The position numbers and the translations under genes were made by a program. This document shows positions 1 through 10,424 of a stretch of DNA of 64,000 nt, in pieces (the stretch's first letter is position 1; each line of letters begins with the position of its first letter). Origin of the DNA: Zoroaster sp. YZ-2022. Taxonomy: Eukaryota; Echinodermata; Asteroidea; Forcipulatida; Zoroasteridae. A model generated the notes under the pieces. It was not told where the DNA came from, made no database searches, and saw only the letters and a list, made by a program, of their open reading frames with translations. The stretch covers positions 93,669,588 to 93,733,587 of the forward strand of contig CM055816.1 of the NCBI GenBank assembly GCA_029582265.1. Reading direction: 5' to 3'.

Positions 1-1
1 A

Positions 2-1117
2 ATTCGAATCTGCGGTGACTATAAGGCTACAGTTAACCAATCCGCTAATGTTGATACTTACCCACTGCCTCGCGTTGAAGAACTCTTTGCTGCTATGTCT
101 GGTGGCAAAACATTCAGTAAGCTTGATTTGAGCCATGCCTACCTGCAACTCGTACTAGACGAGGGATCGCGTGAACTGGTCACAATCAACACACACAGGG
201 GGCTATTCCAGTATACGCGGATGCCCTTTGGTATATCGGCAGCACCTGCGATTTTTCAACGGACAATTGAAAGTTTGTTGGCTGATATTCCACAAGCTGT
301 CGCATTTCTCGATGATGTGCTGGTAACGGGGCATACTGAAGCAGAACACATCGCAAATCTCGAGAAAGTTCTCCACCGACTTCAAAGCGCAGGACTACGC
401 CTGAAGCGAGAAAAATGTAAATTCTTCGCCCCGGAGGTGGTGTACCTCGGTCATCGCATCAATGCTGCAGGACTGCACCCTACATTGGAGAAAGTGCAAG
501 CAGTGAAGGATGCACCAGTGCCTCGTAATGTCACAGAGTTGAAATCATATCTGGGCCTCCTTAATTACTACGGGAGGTTTTTGCCGAACTTGTCATCGGT
601 ACTAGCCCCTCTGCATTCTCTGCTGAGGAAAAGCATGCGCTGGTCATGGAAACCAGAGCATGAGAAATCCTTCCGTACATCCAAGGAATTGTTAATGTCA
701 GCAAGAGTACTCGTGCACTACGACCCTGAGAAGGAGTTAGTGTTGTCATGTGATGCCAGCCCATATGGTGTGGGCGCTGTGCTGGCACACCGGATGTCGG
801 ATGGTTCTGAGCACCCAGTCGCGTATGCATCACGTTCGCTGTCTCCGCCAGAGCGTAATTATTCGCAGTTGGACAAAGAAGGATTAGCGGTGATCTTTGG
901 AGTAAAAAAGTTTCACCAGTATGTGTATGGTCGGAAATTTGAGGTTTCAACGGACCACAAACCGTTGCTCGGATTGTTCAGTGAGGAGCGAGCGATACCC
1001 CCCATGGCGTCATCCAGAATTCAGCGTTGGGCCCTCACGCTGGCTGCATACGACTATCGTTTGGTCTACAAACCTGGACACCTAAATGGCAACGCGGATG
1101 CGTTGAGCAGGCTACTT
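2..1117 (+). pseudogene. pol: Gypsy pol: reverse transcriptase and RNase H (5' partial)
   Basis: Open from the first bases of the window (RICGDYKATVN, part of the RT fingers/palm) and continuing through the conserved FSKLDLSHAY block, the catalytic FLDD box (about nt 307-318) and the YLGH block. The RNase H domain follows, with LSCDASPYGVGAVL, the KEGLAVIFGVKKFHQY helix and STDHKPL. In Ty3/Gypsy elements this enzyme copies element RNA into cDNA and degrades the RNA strand in cytoplasmic particles. The frame is lost just after the end of RNase H (GNADALSRL); the integrase resumes in another frame, so the polyprotein is broken here by a small indel or a sequencing error. The N-terminus lies outside the window. 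Confidence 0.9.
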
Positions 1118-2538
1118 CATTGCCCCACGCGCTCGCCCATACCCCAATTCCAGCTGACTATGTCATGGTCATGGATCACCTGGAATCAACACCTGTCAGT
1201 CCAGACAAAGTTCGTCTCTGGACAGGACGAGATCCAGTACTTTCACAAGTGCGCGATTTCCTGATGAATGGTTGGCCACAGAACTGTGAGGATAAAGCGT
1301 TCATGCCATACACTTGTCGTCAAAACGAGTTGAGCGTACAAGATGGCTGTATCATGTGGGGGTCACGAGTAGTTATCCCTCCACAAGGCCGACAGCAGAT
1401 TATCAATGAACTGCACGAATCGCACCCTGGGATTTCGCGAATGAAGTCACTAGGTCGCAGCTACGTATGGTGGCCTAGTGTGGACAAGGACCTTGAGGAC
1501 AAGGTTAAACAATGTACCTCGTGTCAACTCTCGCGAAAATCACCGCCAGTCGCACCACTTCACCCTTGGGAGTGGCCCCGTCGGCCATGGTCACGTTTGC
1601 ATTTAGACTACGCAGGTCCATTTATGGGCAGAATGTTTCTCATCATCGTAGATGCGCATAGCAAATGGTTGGATATCCACGCTATGCATGGTGCAACATC
1701 GCAAGCTACAATCGAGAAACTTCGTCAGTCTTTCGCGACTCACGGGCTACCAGAACTAATTGTCACAGATAATGGTAGCAATTTCACCAGCGCAGAGTTT
1801 GAAGAGTTCTTGAGGTTGAATGGCATCAAACATGTCCGATCAGCGCCATTCCACCCGTCATCAAATGGTTTGGCTGAAAGAGCGGTTCAGTCTTTCAAAG
1901 CCGGAATGAAGCGTATGAATGGAGGTACTGTGGAAACAAAGTTATCGCGTTTCCTGATGACATATCGCATCACGCCACATTCCACGACAGGGCTATCTCC
2001 AGCGCAAATGTTGATGAATCGCCAACCACGCACAAGACTAGATTTAGTCCGGCCAGATATCCAACGTCGCGTTAACAACAGGCAGTATGCCCAGAAGGAG
2101 AATCATGATCAACACGCCAAACCTCGCTTGTTCAATGTCAATGACCCTGTCTATGTGCAAAATTTTGCGCAGGGTCCGCGATGGCTCGCAGGTCATATTG
2201 TAGCTGTCACTGGCTATCGCGTGTATACAGTTCAGCTTGATGATGGTCGCGTTTGGAAACGTCATATTGACCATATTCGTTTCCGTCATGTCTCGCAGCA
2301 ACCCATCGTCGATCCAGTTTTCCCCACCTCATCACTAGATAGGGAGGAGATGGTTGGTGAACAACCTACAGTACATGTCGATAGTGGATCGGAACCTGTT
2401 CAACAACCTGTGAGGGAAAAGCAACTTTCCAAACCAGTGGAGCAGTCTCGTCCACAGGACACTAAACCAGAAACTGAACTTCGCAGATCTACGCGCACCC
2501 ATAACAAACCAGATCGTTATGGTTTCCCAGACCAGTGA
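1118..2538 (+). pseudogene. pol: Gypsy pol: integrase
   Basis: Continues the same pol in a different frame. It shows the HHCC zinc-binding N-terminal domain (HESHPGISRMKS... CTSCQ) and the DD35E core with D in LDYAGPFMG, D in VTDNGSNFTS and E in SNGLAERAVQSF. A C-terminal segment carries RWLAGHIV and a basic tail (RRSTRTHNKPDRYG). Retroviral-type integrases insert the cDNA into host DNA. No chromodomain is seen. The stop is at 2536-2538 and the polypurine tract follows about 315 bp later, a normal arrangement. The integrase itself has no internal stop. Confidence 0.9.
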
Positions 2539-2865
2539 CTATCAGTAACATTTTGTGATTACGACTCAAAATTATAATGACATGTATTTAAGCAGAATAC
2601 ATGTATACACTTAAATTCCTTTGTATGATGTACCAATACTCAACAATTGGACAATGAACAGAATTCAACCATTGAACATTCAGTCAGAGGATCTTGTTAT
2701 TCGTTATATTGAAGTTGGCCGTTCACATTCAATTTATCCAAAAAACATTTAATTGGGAAGTTAAATAAATTAATGAATGTTTGTTTATTGTCATTACAAA
2801 GTTAAAGTGCAGCCGTATTTTGGGAACTTTGGAAGTGTTGTTGTGTTATCTTAAAGGGGAGGAGT

Positions 2866-3052
2866 TGTAGTAACCTGAGGATTCAGTATTTCATCATAGC
2901 GCCCTCAATTGTTTGTGTCTCGTCAGTCATGGTTCTAAAGATGGCTTCCATCCAGTCAGTTATATCAGAATAAATCAATCGTTGTATTCCCCAAAATAAG
3001 TTGTGTTCCCAGTTATTTCTGTAGTTATAACAAAGGTTCACTGGTTATTTCA
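2866..3052 (+). repeat. Gypsy 3' LTR
   Basis: The putative LTR begins TGTAGTAACC right after the polypurine tract and ends GGTTATTTCA, an imperfect inverted pair (8 of 10 positions). It holds an AATAAA poly(A) signal near 2972. At about 187 bp it is short but within range for compact Gypsy families. The boundaries are inferred from these ends only, because the 5' LTR is not in the window. Confidence 0.6.
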
Positions 3053-3698
3053 AGGAAACCCATTTCTCCAGATTGTGCGCTTTTTACGCTTGGAAATGTC
3101 AAAAATCTTGATGGCCCGTCACATCTTAACATTTACATAGCATTATTTACAAGCAAACTTTTTGATTAACCCTTTCAATACCAACAGATATTTGTCACTA
3201 ATGCATTGGTTACCACACTGTTGTCAGTGAAATGACTCTCTTGTTTACCAGAGGTATTTTTACTAAGTTTGTGTGTTTAGCGCCCTCGCATGACAATGGA
3301 TTGAAAGGCAGTTATTAGTCTTTCAGGTGATATGAAATACTGTATGGGCAGGGTCACAGAAGAGTACTTTTACAAGCAACTTAGAGGCAACTAATGGTAC
3401 TGCAGGCTAACAAAATGCTCGGGATGCACATTTTTCTGACAGTGTAAAAACATTACAATGAAAAAGAAGCGAATATATAAATGTTAGTATTTTATTGTCT
3501 TGCAGATTGCCTGGAACTGATTGCCTGTGCATTGACTCATGTGACACTGCCTCTTTCAATGTCCATTAAAAGAAGTGTACAATAACAGATAAATAGTACA
3601 ATTATCATGGCCAATATATGAAATCAGTAATTAATATGTGCACATATAAGAGCTGTCAAATCACTTCAAGTTGGATGGAGTTACAAGTGCAATGCAAC

Positions 3699-3772
3699 TC
3701 CCCCTCCCCCTCCCCCCTCTTCAATGTTGAGTTGGGTTGGCGGTGCGTCCAACATTGAAGAGGGGGGGGGGG
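3699..3772. repeat. C-tract/G-tract hairpin 3' of transposase
   Basis: A run of C-rich blocks and CTCTTCAATGTTG is followed, after a loop of about 20 nt, by its complement CAACATTGAAGAG and a G run. The same structure occurs at 16690-16760 and 36729-36809, and in the diverged piggyBac at 63271-63360, always just downstream of the transposase stop codon. Confidence 0.75.
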
Positions 3773-3896
3773 CAGAGATTGCAAGGGGAATGAACTTGAA
3801 TCATTGGCTGTGAAATTTCTCGAAGCATATGGCACTACACACATTGGCTTTTTACAATGTTTACATATCATACGAGTTTGTCTTCTCTTAAACTGT

Positions 3897-4280
3897 GTAC
3901 AGCTGTGCTTCTCCCGACGTTTATCGTAAAGGTCTGGCCGATAAAGTTGTTACTGCGTTTGAAACATGTGGCATCGCACGGGTACATGTACTTCAATGGG
4001 CGTGTTCTCAAGAATTTCACACCGATTGCGGGCTGCATCATCACATGTCGTTGAAACTTGACAGAACTCAGCGGTGGTTAAAGGTTCGTAATTATTTAGC
4101 TCACCACAACTATTACAGTGCATGGAAATATGTCACTAAAACTGATCAAGCGTACATACAGTCCCAGGGCCATCCAGATTTAACCACTGATCGTTTGCAC
4201 CCCTCACTAATGTTGCATCTAAGGCTGTTGTCCAGGCCACTCACACCTGGGTAAGGTCAGGGCTGTTAATGGAGGGCGAG
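3897..4280 (+). pseudogene. fragment of HUH replication initiator inside piggyBac-1
   Basis: Encodes the N-terminal third of the initiator found in U1/U2, with the HUH region (GLHHHMSLKL, the middle residue changed from Y to H) and the downstream WKYVTK motif. Relative to U1 it lacks 36 nt in frame (short-repeat deletion at TCA), has many substitutions, and loses frame near the end (HPDLTTDRLHP). It has no start of its own and no helicase part. The left junction shares GTAC and the right junction shares GAG with the piggyBac sequence. It is therefore a diverged paralogue copied in, not derived from the adjacent U1. Confidence 0.85.
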
Positions 4281-4373
4281 TTGGGTTTGCAGTGTTTACA
4301 TATCATACGAGTGCGTCCAACATTGAAGAGGGGGGGAGGGGGGGGCAGAGATTGCAAGGGGAATGAACTTGAA

Positions 4374-6062
4374 TCATTGGCTGTGAAATTTCTCGAAGCA
4401 TGGCACTACACACATTGGCTTATGACAATGTTTACATATCATACGAGTTTGTCTTCTCTTAAACTTTGTACTGCATACAACACAGTTCCGTTTCTTGCGA
4501 CTGCGTCCAGGAAAGTGTGGATGTTGACTTGAAGGCCTGGAACTCGCGAGTTGATTTGCATGCTGTGCTGGGTTATACTTCCAGGTGGAAAGGAGACCCT
4601 CTATCACCTTCACCCGGAATTCCAAACCTGACAAGCGACTGTTTGTAGGGATGCTATTGTAGACGATAGTAGCATTCAATAAACAAATGTCTAGCATGGT
4701 GACGAATAATCTTTTCCACCATTTTAGTGTTCGGTGATTGTGCGTATAATATTTGCATAATTGGCCTGCTAGATCACACCCTCCCATGTATTTATTATAA
4801 TCATTGACTATGGATGTTTTTTTTTTGCTCACGATATCCAGTCGAACTCTTCCTGCTGCGAATCTGTTTTGTGGTGACACTGCAATCACCATAGTTTGTC
4901 AGGAGAGTGACACGCTTCGTATCCTGCCATACGACGCATAGTTGGCCTGCTTTTTGATAAAACTGGGGATCAGCATCTCTTGTCATGTGGTGTTTTTTGG
5001 GGTTTGCAAAATCTGGAATGCCTCGTGTGGTGTATCGCACAGTTCCACAAGCTCCAAATCGTAGCTGTGACAACTTGGATACCAGAGCCGGACTACTGAA
5101 CCAATTATCCATATAGATGCAATGTCCCTTATGTTCTAGTCCTTTCAGTAGATTCAAGACTATTTTGCCTTGTGCGGGAAGATTGGGTGGATGGTGCGTT
5201 GCAGCATAAGCAATGGTGGTTTTACTTGGTGGCGACATGGGTTGAGACCCCGTGAACAAGCTCCATGCACAAGTGTACCCGGTTTCCGACTCGTTCAAAG
5301 AAAAGTATTTCAATCCCCATTTGGCAGCCTTTCGTGGCATGTACTGTTTGAAGCCGATTCGTCCATTGAATTTTACCATAGTCTCGTCCGGTGAGAGGTT
5401 TCTTCCAGGCTTATAGATCCGAAGAAAGGATGGCAGTACAATGTCCAGTAGAGGGCGAACTTTGAAAAGTTTGTCCAGGGGGGGATTTGTCTTCAGCTTG
5501 GTTGTTGGCGAGGTGCAAAAATCGAAGGATTGCCGTGAATCTATTACGAGCCATGGTCGACGAATACAGGGGACTTCGCAGGACTTCGGACGTGGACCAA
5601 TGCATGCTGTATCGGGGTCTTTTGTTGATGCCCATGGATAGAAGTAATGCGACGAAAGCCATCATTTAGGGAACATTTGTCGGAGTCCAAGCACTAGGCG
5701 GATTGGCTGTGTCTGCAGACAAAGTTTGGGCTGCACAACGATTGGTCTCTTCTACCATCAATTCCCATACTGCTTGACAAATGTACAGTTGCAAGATTTG
5801 GAGGGGTGAGAATACTGTAATCTTGAGTACAACCGGTGTGTTCTGTAAATTGCACGGGCGGTCGCTTACGCTTATAGTCCGGGGCACTTGCTGCACGCCA
5901 TCCAGACCGGAAATTCTGCTTTTCCGATGAAGATGATGAGGTTGGGATATGCTCCTCATCACTGTCTTCCGACGTAGGTGGGGAAGATTCGTCTGAGGAC
6001 ATGTCAGACCCGCTATCAGCAAAGATTTCTTCCAAAATATGTTCTCTCTCATCGTCGTCCAT
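4374..6062 (-). pseudogene. piggyBac transposase, copy 1 (frameshifted)
   Basis: A DDE transposase that cuts and pastes the element at TTAA in the nucleus. From the start (MDDDEREHILEEIFADSG at 6062) it has an acidic, serine-rich N-terminus, then the DDE domain with SPDETMVKFNGR (first Asp), CIYMDNWF (second Asp) and YNKYMGGCDLAG (third Asp). It ends in a cysteine-rich zinc finger (CVVCSTKF...MICKHCHKPMCVVPC) typical of the piggyBac C-terminus. At least three frame breaks are seen (near 5690, 5400 and 4830) and a run of T at about 4816, so this copy should be dead. Confidence 0.9.
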
Positions 6063-6093
6063 GTCTGATCGTGAAGGGACGCGTTGTGGTAAC

Positions 6094-6100
6094 TATTTAA
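6094..6100 (-). promoter_or_regulatory. TATA-like box of piggyBac transposase
   Basis: TTAAATA on the minus strand about 32 nt before the transposase ATG, between a GC-rich CACGCGCGCG tract and the start codon. It is conserved at the matching place in the copies ending at 27603 and 38758 (38555-38561). Either a core promoter or chance A+T richness in a conserved arm. Confidence 0.4.
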
Positions 6101-6613
6101 ACCCACGCGCGCGTGCCTTTTGTAACCGCACTGCCAAAAGAGGGCGCTGTTGACAGTGATTACCACCAAGATGGCCATAGTGCCATTTGGCACTGCGGGG
6201 ACCAAGGGACCTGCACTTTTGTGTGCCAAAAATACTCCATGGTATCCAACTGGAATGTAACTTTGAGCCAATTTGGCACAATGGGATTGAAAGGGTTATG
6301 TGGGGCTTCTAAACATTCAGCATCTGGTGATATGATTCCTCTGAAGGCGATTGGATGTAACCCAGGGTTACGCGAAAACAGACGGTAAAGGTCATCGGTT
6401 GACCATTGGAAGTTAAAGTAAAGAGAGAGAAGACATTCAATCTTTACTAACCTACGATTTACAAAATGGTCAAGCGTGTGCGTTATGTTATAATGGCCAA
6501 GGGGAGGGGATTGGGTGTAAAGTATATGGTAAAGCTATGCGCACTTTACCGGGACCAGCCTATAAATCATGGTTCAAATTTTCCGGGGATTTTTGCATGA
6601 CGTAACCGCTGCC

Positions 6614-6620
6614 TATATAA
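6614..6620 (+). promoter_or_regulatory. TATA box of the initiator gene (U1)
   Basis: TATATAA in a GC-richer setting, 95 nt upstream of the initiator ATG at 6709. Identical in U2 (27917-27923). Confidence 0.55.
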
Positions 6621-6708
6621 CTAGGTCACTGTAGGTGTCATTACTGGTGTGTCCCTTATACGCTGCCATTCCCACAACACAAGGCTGGTCGTAACTCGTA
6701 GTAACATC

Positions 6709-8388
6709 ATGTCATACGATTTAAATGCACGTCAAGTTCGTCAAGTGTACCTGATCACGTACAGCCGTGCTTCTACCGACGTTTCTCGTCAAGGTTTGGC
6801 AGATAAAGTTGTGACTGCATTTGAAACATGCGGCACCGCACGGGTACTTCAATGGGCGTGTTCTCAAGAATTTCACGCCGATGGCGGGCTGCATTATCAC
6901 ATGTCGTTGAAACTTGACAGAACCCAGCGGTGGTTAAAAGTTCGTAATCATTTAGCTCAGCACGACGGTCTGGCCGTAAATTTTTCATCAATTCACCACA
7001 ACTATTACAGTGCATGGAAATATGTCACTAAAACTGATCAAGCGTACATACAGTCCCAGGTCCATCCAGATTTAACCACTTCGTTGGCACCCCTCACTAA
7101 TGATGCATCTAAGGCTGTTGTCCAGGCCACTCACACATGGGTAAATTCAGGGGCTGTTAATGAAGGCGAGCCATCGGAGAACACAGCTCGAGGACGGAAG
7201 CGAGCACCCAGACTTACTGCATATGATGTATCACAAATGGTCGTCGAAAAGGGCTTTCACTCGCCTGCAATTGCTGGTGTATGCAGAGCAGCAGAGACGA
7301 GAAGGGAAGAGTGATCTTCTCCGCTTTATTGTCAACCGGGGCAAGCGAGCCGTCGAAGAGGCGATAAAGGTGATCATATTAGTACTGAACCATTCAATAT
7401 AGTTTACTATCAGCAACTTTTAACAATCTCCCATTGTCCCCCCCCCATTTCCCATCACCCCCCCCCCCCATGTCATGACTGATATTACATTTTGAACAAA
7501 TTGTAGTTAATAAAGCTGGTCTAATTACTAAACCATTCAATATAGTTTACATTCAGCAACTTTTAACCATTTCCCATTTGACCCCATCGCTTGCTCCGTT
7601 TATTGACGGTTAATTTCACCCCCACACAGTTGTAAATCCTCATCTCTGAGATTGTGTTAATTTACTCGCTTAATGAAGTTCTCTAATTACATCCTTTTGT
7701 AGGTTGGCTGGGAAATAGCAGAGTGTGAAGAACTGGTGAGGCGATCTACCCTGAGCAGACTAGACCTGCTACGTGAAGCTGGCAAAGACAGGTTGTGTAT
7801 GTGAAGGCAAGTGGCTTCAGTGTGCTAGTGAAATTCTTGTCAAGAATGGTCTACACATAAATGCTTTTGCCGAAAGTATCTATGTGTTATTGTTACATGG
7901 AAGGGAAAATATCGAAACTTGATGATTACAGGCCCTGCCAATTGTGGCAAGACATTCATGTTCAATCCCCTGCGTGAAATATATGAGACATTTACTAATC
8001 CTGCAACAGGTACTTTTGCATGGGTAGGAGCTGAGTTAGCTGAAGTTATCTTTTGAATGATTTCCGTTGGAATCCCAAACTGCTCCCTTGGCATGACCTC
8101 TTATTGTTACTTGAAGGCCAAACAGTACATTTACCTGCACCTAAGTCCCACTACGCATGTGACATCATCTTTGAGAAAAGCACACCCATATTTTCTACAG
8201 GCAAGCAACCTTTAGTGTACATTAGCGGTGGGAGTGTAGATGAACGCGAAACGGAAATGATGAGTGTTCGTTGGAAATGTCTTTCATTTTCATACCAAAT
8301 ACCAGCGATGTCAACAAGTAAATGTAGCGTCATGTGGCTATTGTTTTCTCATCTTGTGCTAGACAATGTAAACCCAATAAATCTGTAA
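6709..8388 (+). pseudogene. HUH nuclease-SF3 helicase replication initiator, decayed copy (U1)
   Basis: Same gene as the intact copy at 28013-29693. The N-terminal HUH domain is open (VYLITYSRA; HYH; YVTK). A 2-nt loss near 7260 then shifts the frame shortly before the expected exon end. In the helicase exon there are small indels near 7790 (extra A), 7903 (lost G), 8052 (lost T) and 8307 (extra A), against the U2 sequence. The Walker A stretch is still readable. Non-functional as a full protein, though the nuclease domain alone remains open from 6709 to about 7255. Confidence 0.85.
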
Positions 8389-8680
8389 TAGGTCTTTAAA
8401 ACATCCTGGGTAGCAGAGTAAATGTTGCTTTGCTCACAGGATTTGGTCGACCCTGCCCATAGCGAGACCAGTAAGGAGTTGCTCTTTGAGTAGTGTAGAT
8501 TTACATAAACTTTTTTTAATTATGTGACCCGCTCTGAGAATAGGTGATATGTCACAAACATCAAAAATTTAGTTTTATATATGGCTCGAAAGCACACAAC
8601 ATAAGCTTTAATTTGCTATTGTAGAGCTCTGTATCCCTTACCGTTATGGAGATAATGACGCATTTACATATTGATAATTT

Positions 8681-9152
8681 CCATGATGATTTCACATAAC
8701 AGAGAAAACAGCCTTTGAAATGTTTTGCTTCATTGAAAGATGATGCTGAAAAGCTCACAAAATTATCACAATTTTTCCACTTTATTCACCGAAATCAACA
8801 TTTCTGTTAATGAAATCTGAAACAATATAAAGATAAGATGCAGTACAAGACAAATAAAAGAAAAAAAATTCATGCAGCGCGCGCTGAGAAAAGGTGATAT
8901 AAGTTGCGCTATGCATTAATGCACAACAGGCCGTCCCATGTTGAGAAGGTGAAAAATATTTGAATTTCTTATCTTTTCTTTGTCTTGTACTCATCTTATC
9001 TTTATATTGTTTCAGATTTAATTAACGGAAATGTTGATTCCGATGAATAAAGGTGAATAAATCCAAAATTTTTTGCACTTTTCAGCATCATCTTTCAATG
9101 AAGCTACACATTTGAAAGGCTGTTTTCTCTTTTATGTAAATCATCATCAGCC
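8681..9152. repeat. fold-back repeat downstream of initiator (U1)
   Basis: Two arms of about 190 bp (8681-8872 and 8966-9152) are imperfect reverse complements, for example AACAGCCTTTGAAATG against CATTTGAAAGGCTGTT. A loop of about 90 bp contains GCGCGCGC. The same structure is at 29986-30457 in U2. It contains no gene and could be a MITE or a structured 3' region of the cargo. Confidence 0.7.
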
Positions 9153-9165
9153 TATCGGCTCAATT

Positions 9166-9515
9166 GGGGTGTCGTGGCCGAGCGGTCTAGCTTACCGGAT
9201 TCAAGTTCTGGTGTTAGCAACATAATGTGGGTTCGAATCACGGCCGTGACACTTGTGTCCTTGAGCAAGACACTTAATCATAATTGCTTCTCTCCACCCA
9301 GGGGTTAAATGGGTACCTGTGAAGGCAAATTTGGTTTGCTCTATATGCGCTAGAAATGGCAGCAATTGAGCTGTATACTCCCCAGGGAGCTCAGATGGTT
9401 TCAGGAATGATTTATGAGCCTTATGAGCAGGGATAATAATATAATGCGCCTTGAGCACCACTTAGTTGGTGGATACGTGCGCTATATAAATCCACACATT
9501 ATTATTATTATTATT
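9166..9515 (+). mobile_element. tRNA-derived SINE
   Basis: The head resembles a tRNA, with A box GTGGCCGAGCGG and B box GGTTCGAATC, and GTGTCGTGGC pairing roughly with GCCGTGACAC. The tail ends GCGCTATATAAAT then (ATT)n. It is flanked by AATT (9162-9165 and 9516-9519). U2 has the uninterrupted site at 30467-30470, so the SINE arrived after U1 and U2 separated. RNA polymerase III transcription is expected for this class. Confidence 0.85.
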
Positions 9516-9519
9516 AATT

Positions 9520-10162
9520 ACACAACAGTTTACATTTAAAATAGAAAGAATACATGGTTAAATTTAAGTGAACATTATTAATCCAATGAAAAATTTATGT
9601 AAAAAAGAAATCATTCAGGTACATACAAGACACATAAAAATATTGCACAACAGGCATACTCATTCAGGGGGACATGAGAAACCACAGTACATTATAAATG
9701 ATATTTATTTCAGGGAGAAAATCGTGTTTGAAATAGCTGCATAACATAGGAGAGAATACAAAAATGCATACCAAACTGTAACTTTTTTGTCAATTAACAA
9801 TGTTTTTAACCCAAGATTTCAGTAACTGTGTGTCAAATTTGAACATGCACATGGTTGTACGTGTAGGTACCAAAAACATTAAAAACCCAACAAATATTTC
9901 ATAAAAAAAAGCACCTTATCAATTGTGAATGGCCAAGTAACTTTTTATGCTCTGAGCGACTTATGTAACTTGTTACCAAAGTGGGTCACATATACACTAC
10001 TCCAAAAGCAACTTCTTATATTTTGTAAAAAATACATACCGTATGTATTTTTTACGAATAGTATTTTTGTTAAAGCAGTATACATGTAGGGGAGGGTAAT
10101 TATAGGAGGGGTGGTTAATTAGAGGAGGGGGGTGGTTGTGATTGTGGACGTCATTTTCCCCA
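9520..10162. other. non-coding cargo sequence with a 31-bp palindrome
   Basis: No gene seen. At 10025-10055 there is a perfect inverted repeat, GTAAAAAATACATA / CCG / TATGTATTTTTTAC, also present at 30977-31007. A G-rich tract (GGGGAGGG, GGAGGGG) follows at about 10088-10135. The rest is A+T-rich and featureless. Confidence 0.6.
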
Positions 10163-10325
10163 GTTGCACGACTTGTGTCCCTAAGCAAGGCACTTTACCC
10201 TGATTGCGTTGTCCTTCGGATGGGACATTAAGCCTGTGGTCCCGTGTACTACACTTTGTATTGCACGTAAAAGACCACCATTGACACTTATCGTTAAGAG
10301 TAGGGATTATAACCCGGTGTTTCTG
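10163..10325 (+). repeat. SINE body relic (U1)
   Basis: The segment from CTAAGCAAGGCACTTTACCC through CCTTCGGATGGGAC to GGGATTATAACCCGG matches, from memory of the family style, the body of tRNA-headed SINEs common in marine invertebrates. The tRNA head is missing or degraded. The same relic is in U2 (31115-31277). Confidence 0.5.
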
Positions 10326-10424
10326 GTTTATGACTACTGTTTTGGCAGTAATTTAAAGAATTTTTTTAAATTGATTTATCGAAAACCATCTTTAATGAAG
10401 GTAGCCAATCCAGCATTACTGGTT

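Larger units (their letters stand above)
1..3052 (+). mobile_element. Ty3/Gypsy LTR retrotransposon, 3' part
   Basis: The window opens inside pol of a Gypsy-type element: reverse transcriptase, RNase H and integrase in Gypsy order, then a non-coding tail (2539-2852), a polypurine tract AAAGGGGAGGAG (2853-2864) and a short 3' LTR. The 5' LTR, gag and protease lie outside the window. RT-RNase H and integrase are in different frames, so pol is shifted once near 1111-1126. No full-length check or target-site duplication is possible from one end. Confidence 0.9.
3170..6295 (-). mobile_element. piggyBac transposon copy 1 (rearranged)
   Basis: Ends CCCTTTCAATACC and GGGATTGAAAGGG, flanked by TTAA on the left and TTAT on the right. 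The transposase is coded on the minus strand. Compared with the copy at 36199-38758, it carries an extra segment of about 560 bp: a partial duplication of the transposase 3' end (about 3757-3897 and 4316-4472) with a foreign replication-initiator fragment between. Confidence 0.9.

Noticed and set aside
6649..8388. Straight call of an endogenous parvovirus
   Set aside because: The helicase resembles NS1, but there is no capsid gene, no terminal hairpin pair, and the nuclease motif 1 (LITYS) and the intron fit a broader Rep-like family. The domain-level call is safer.
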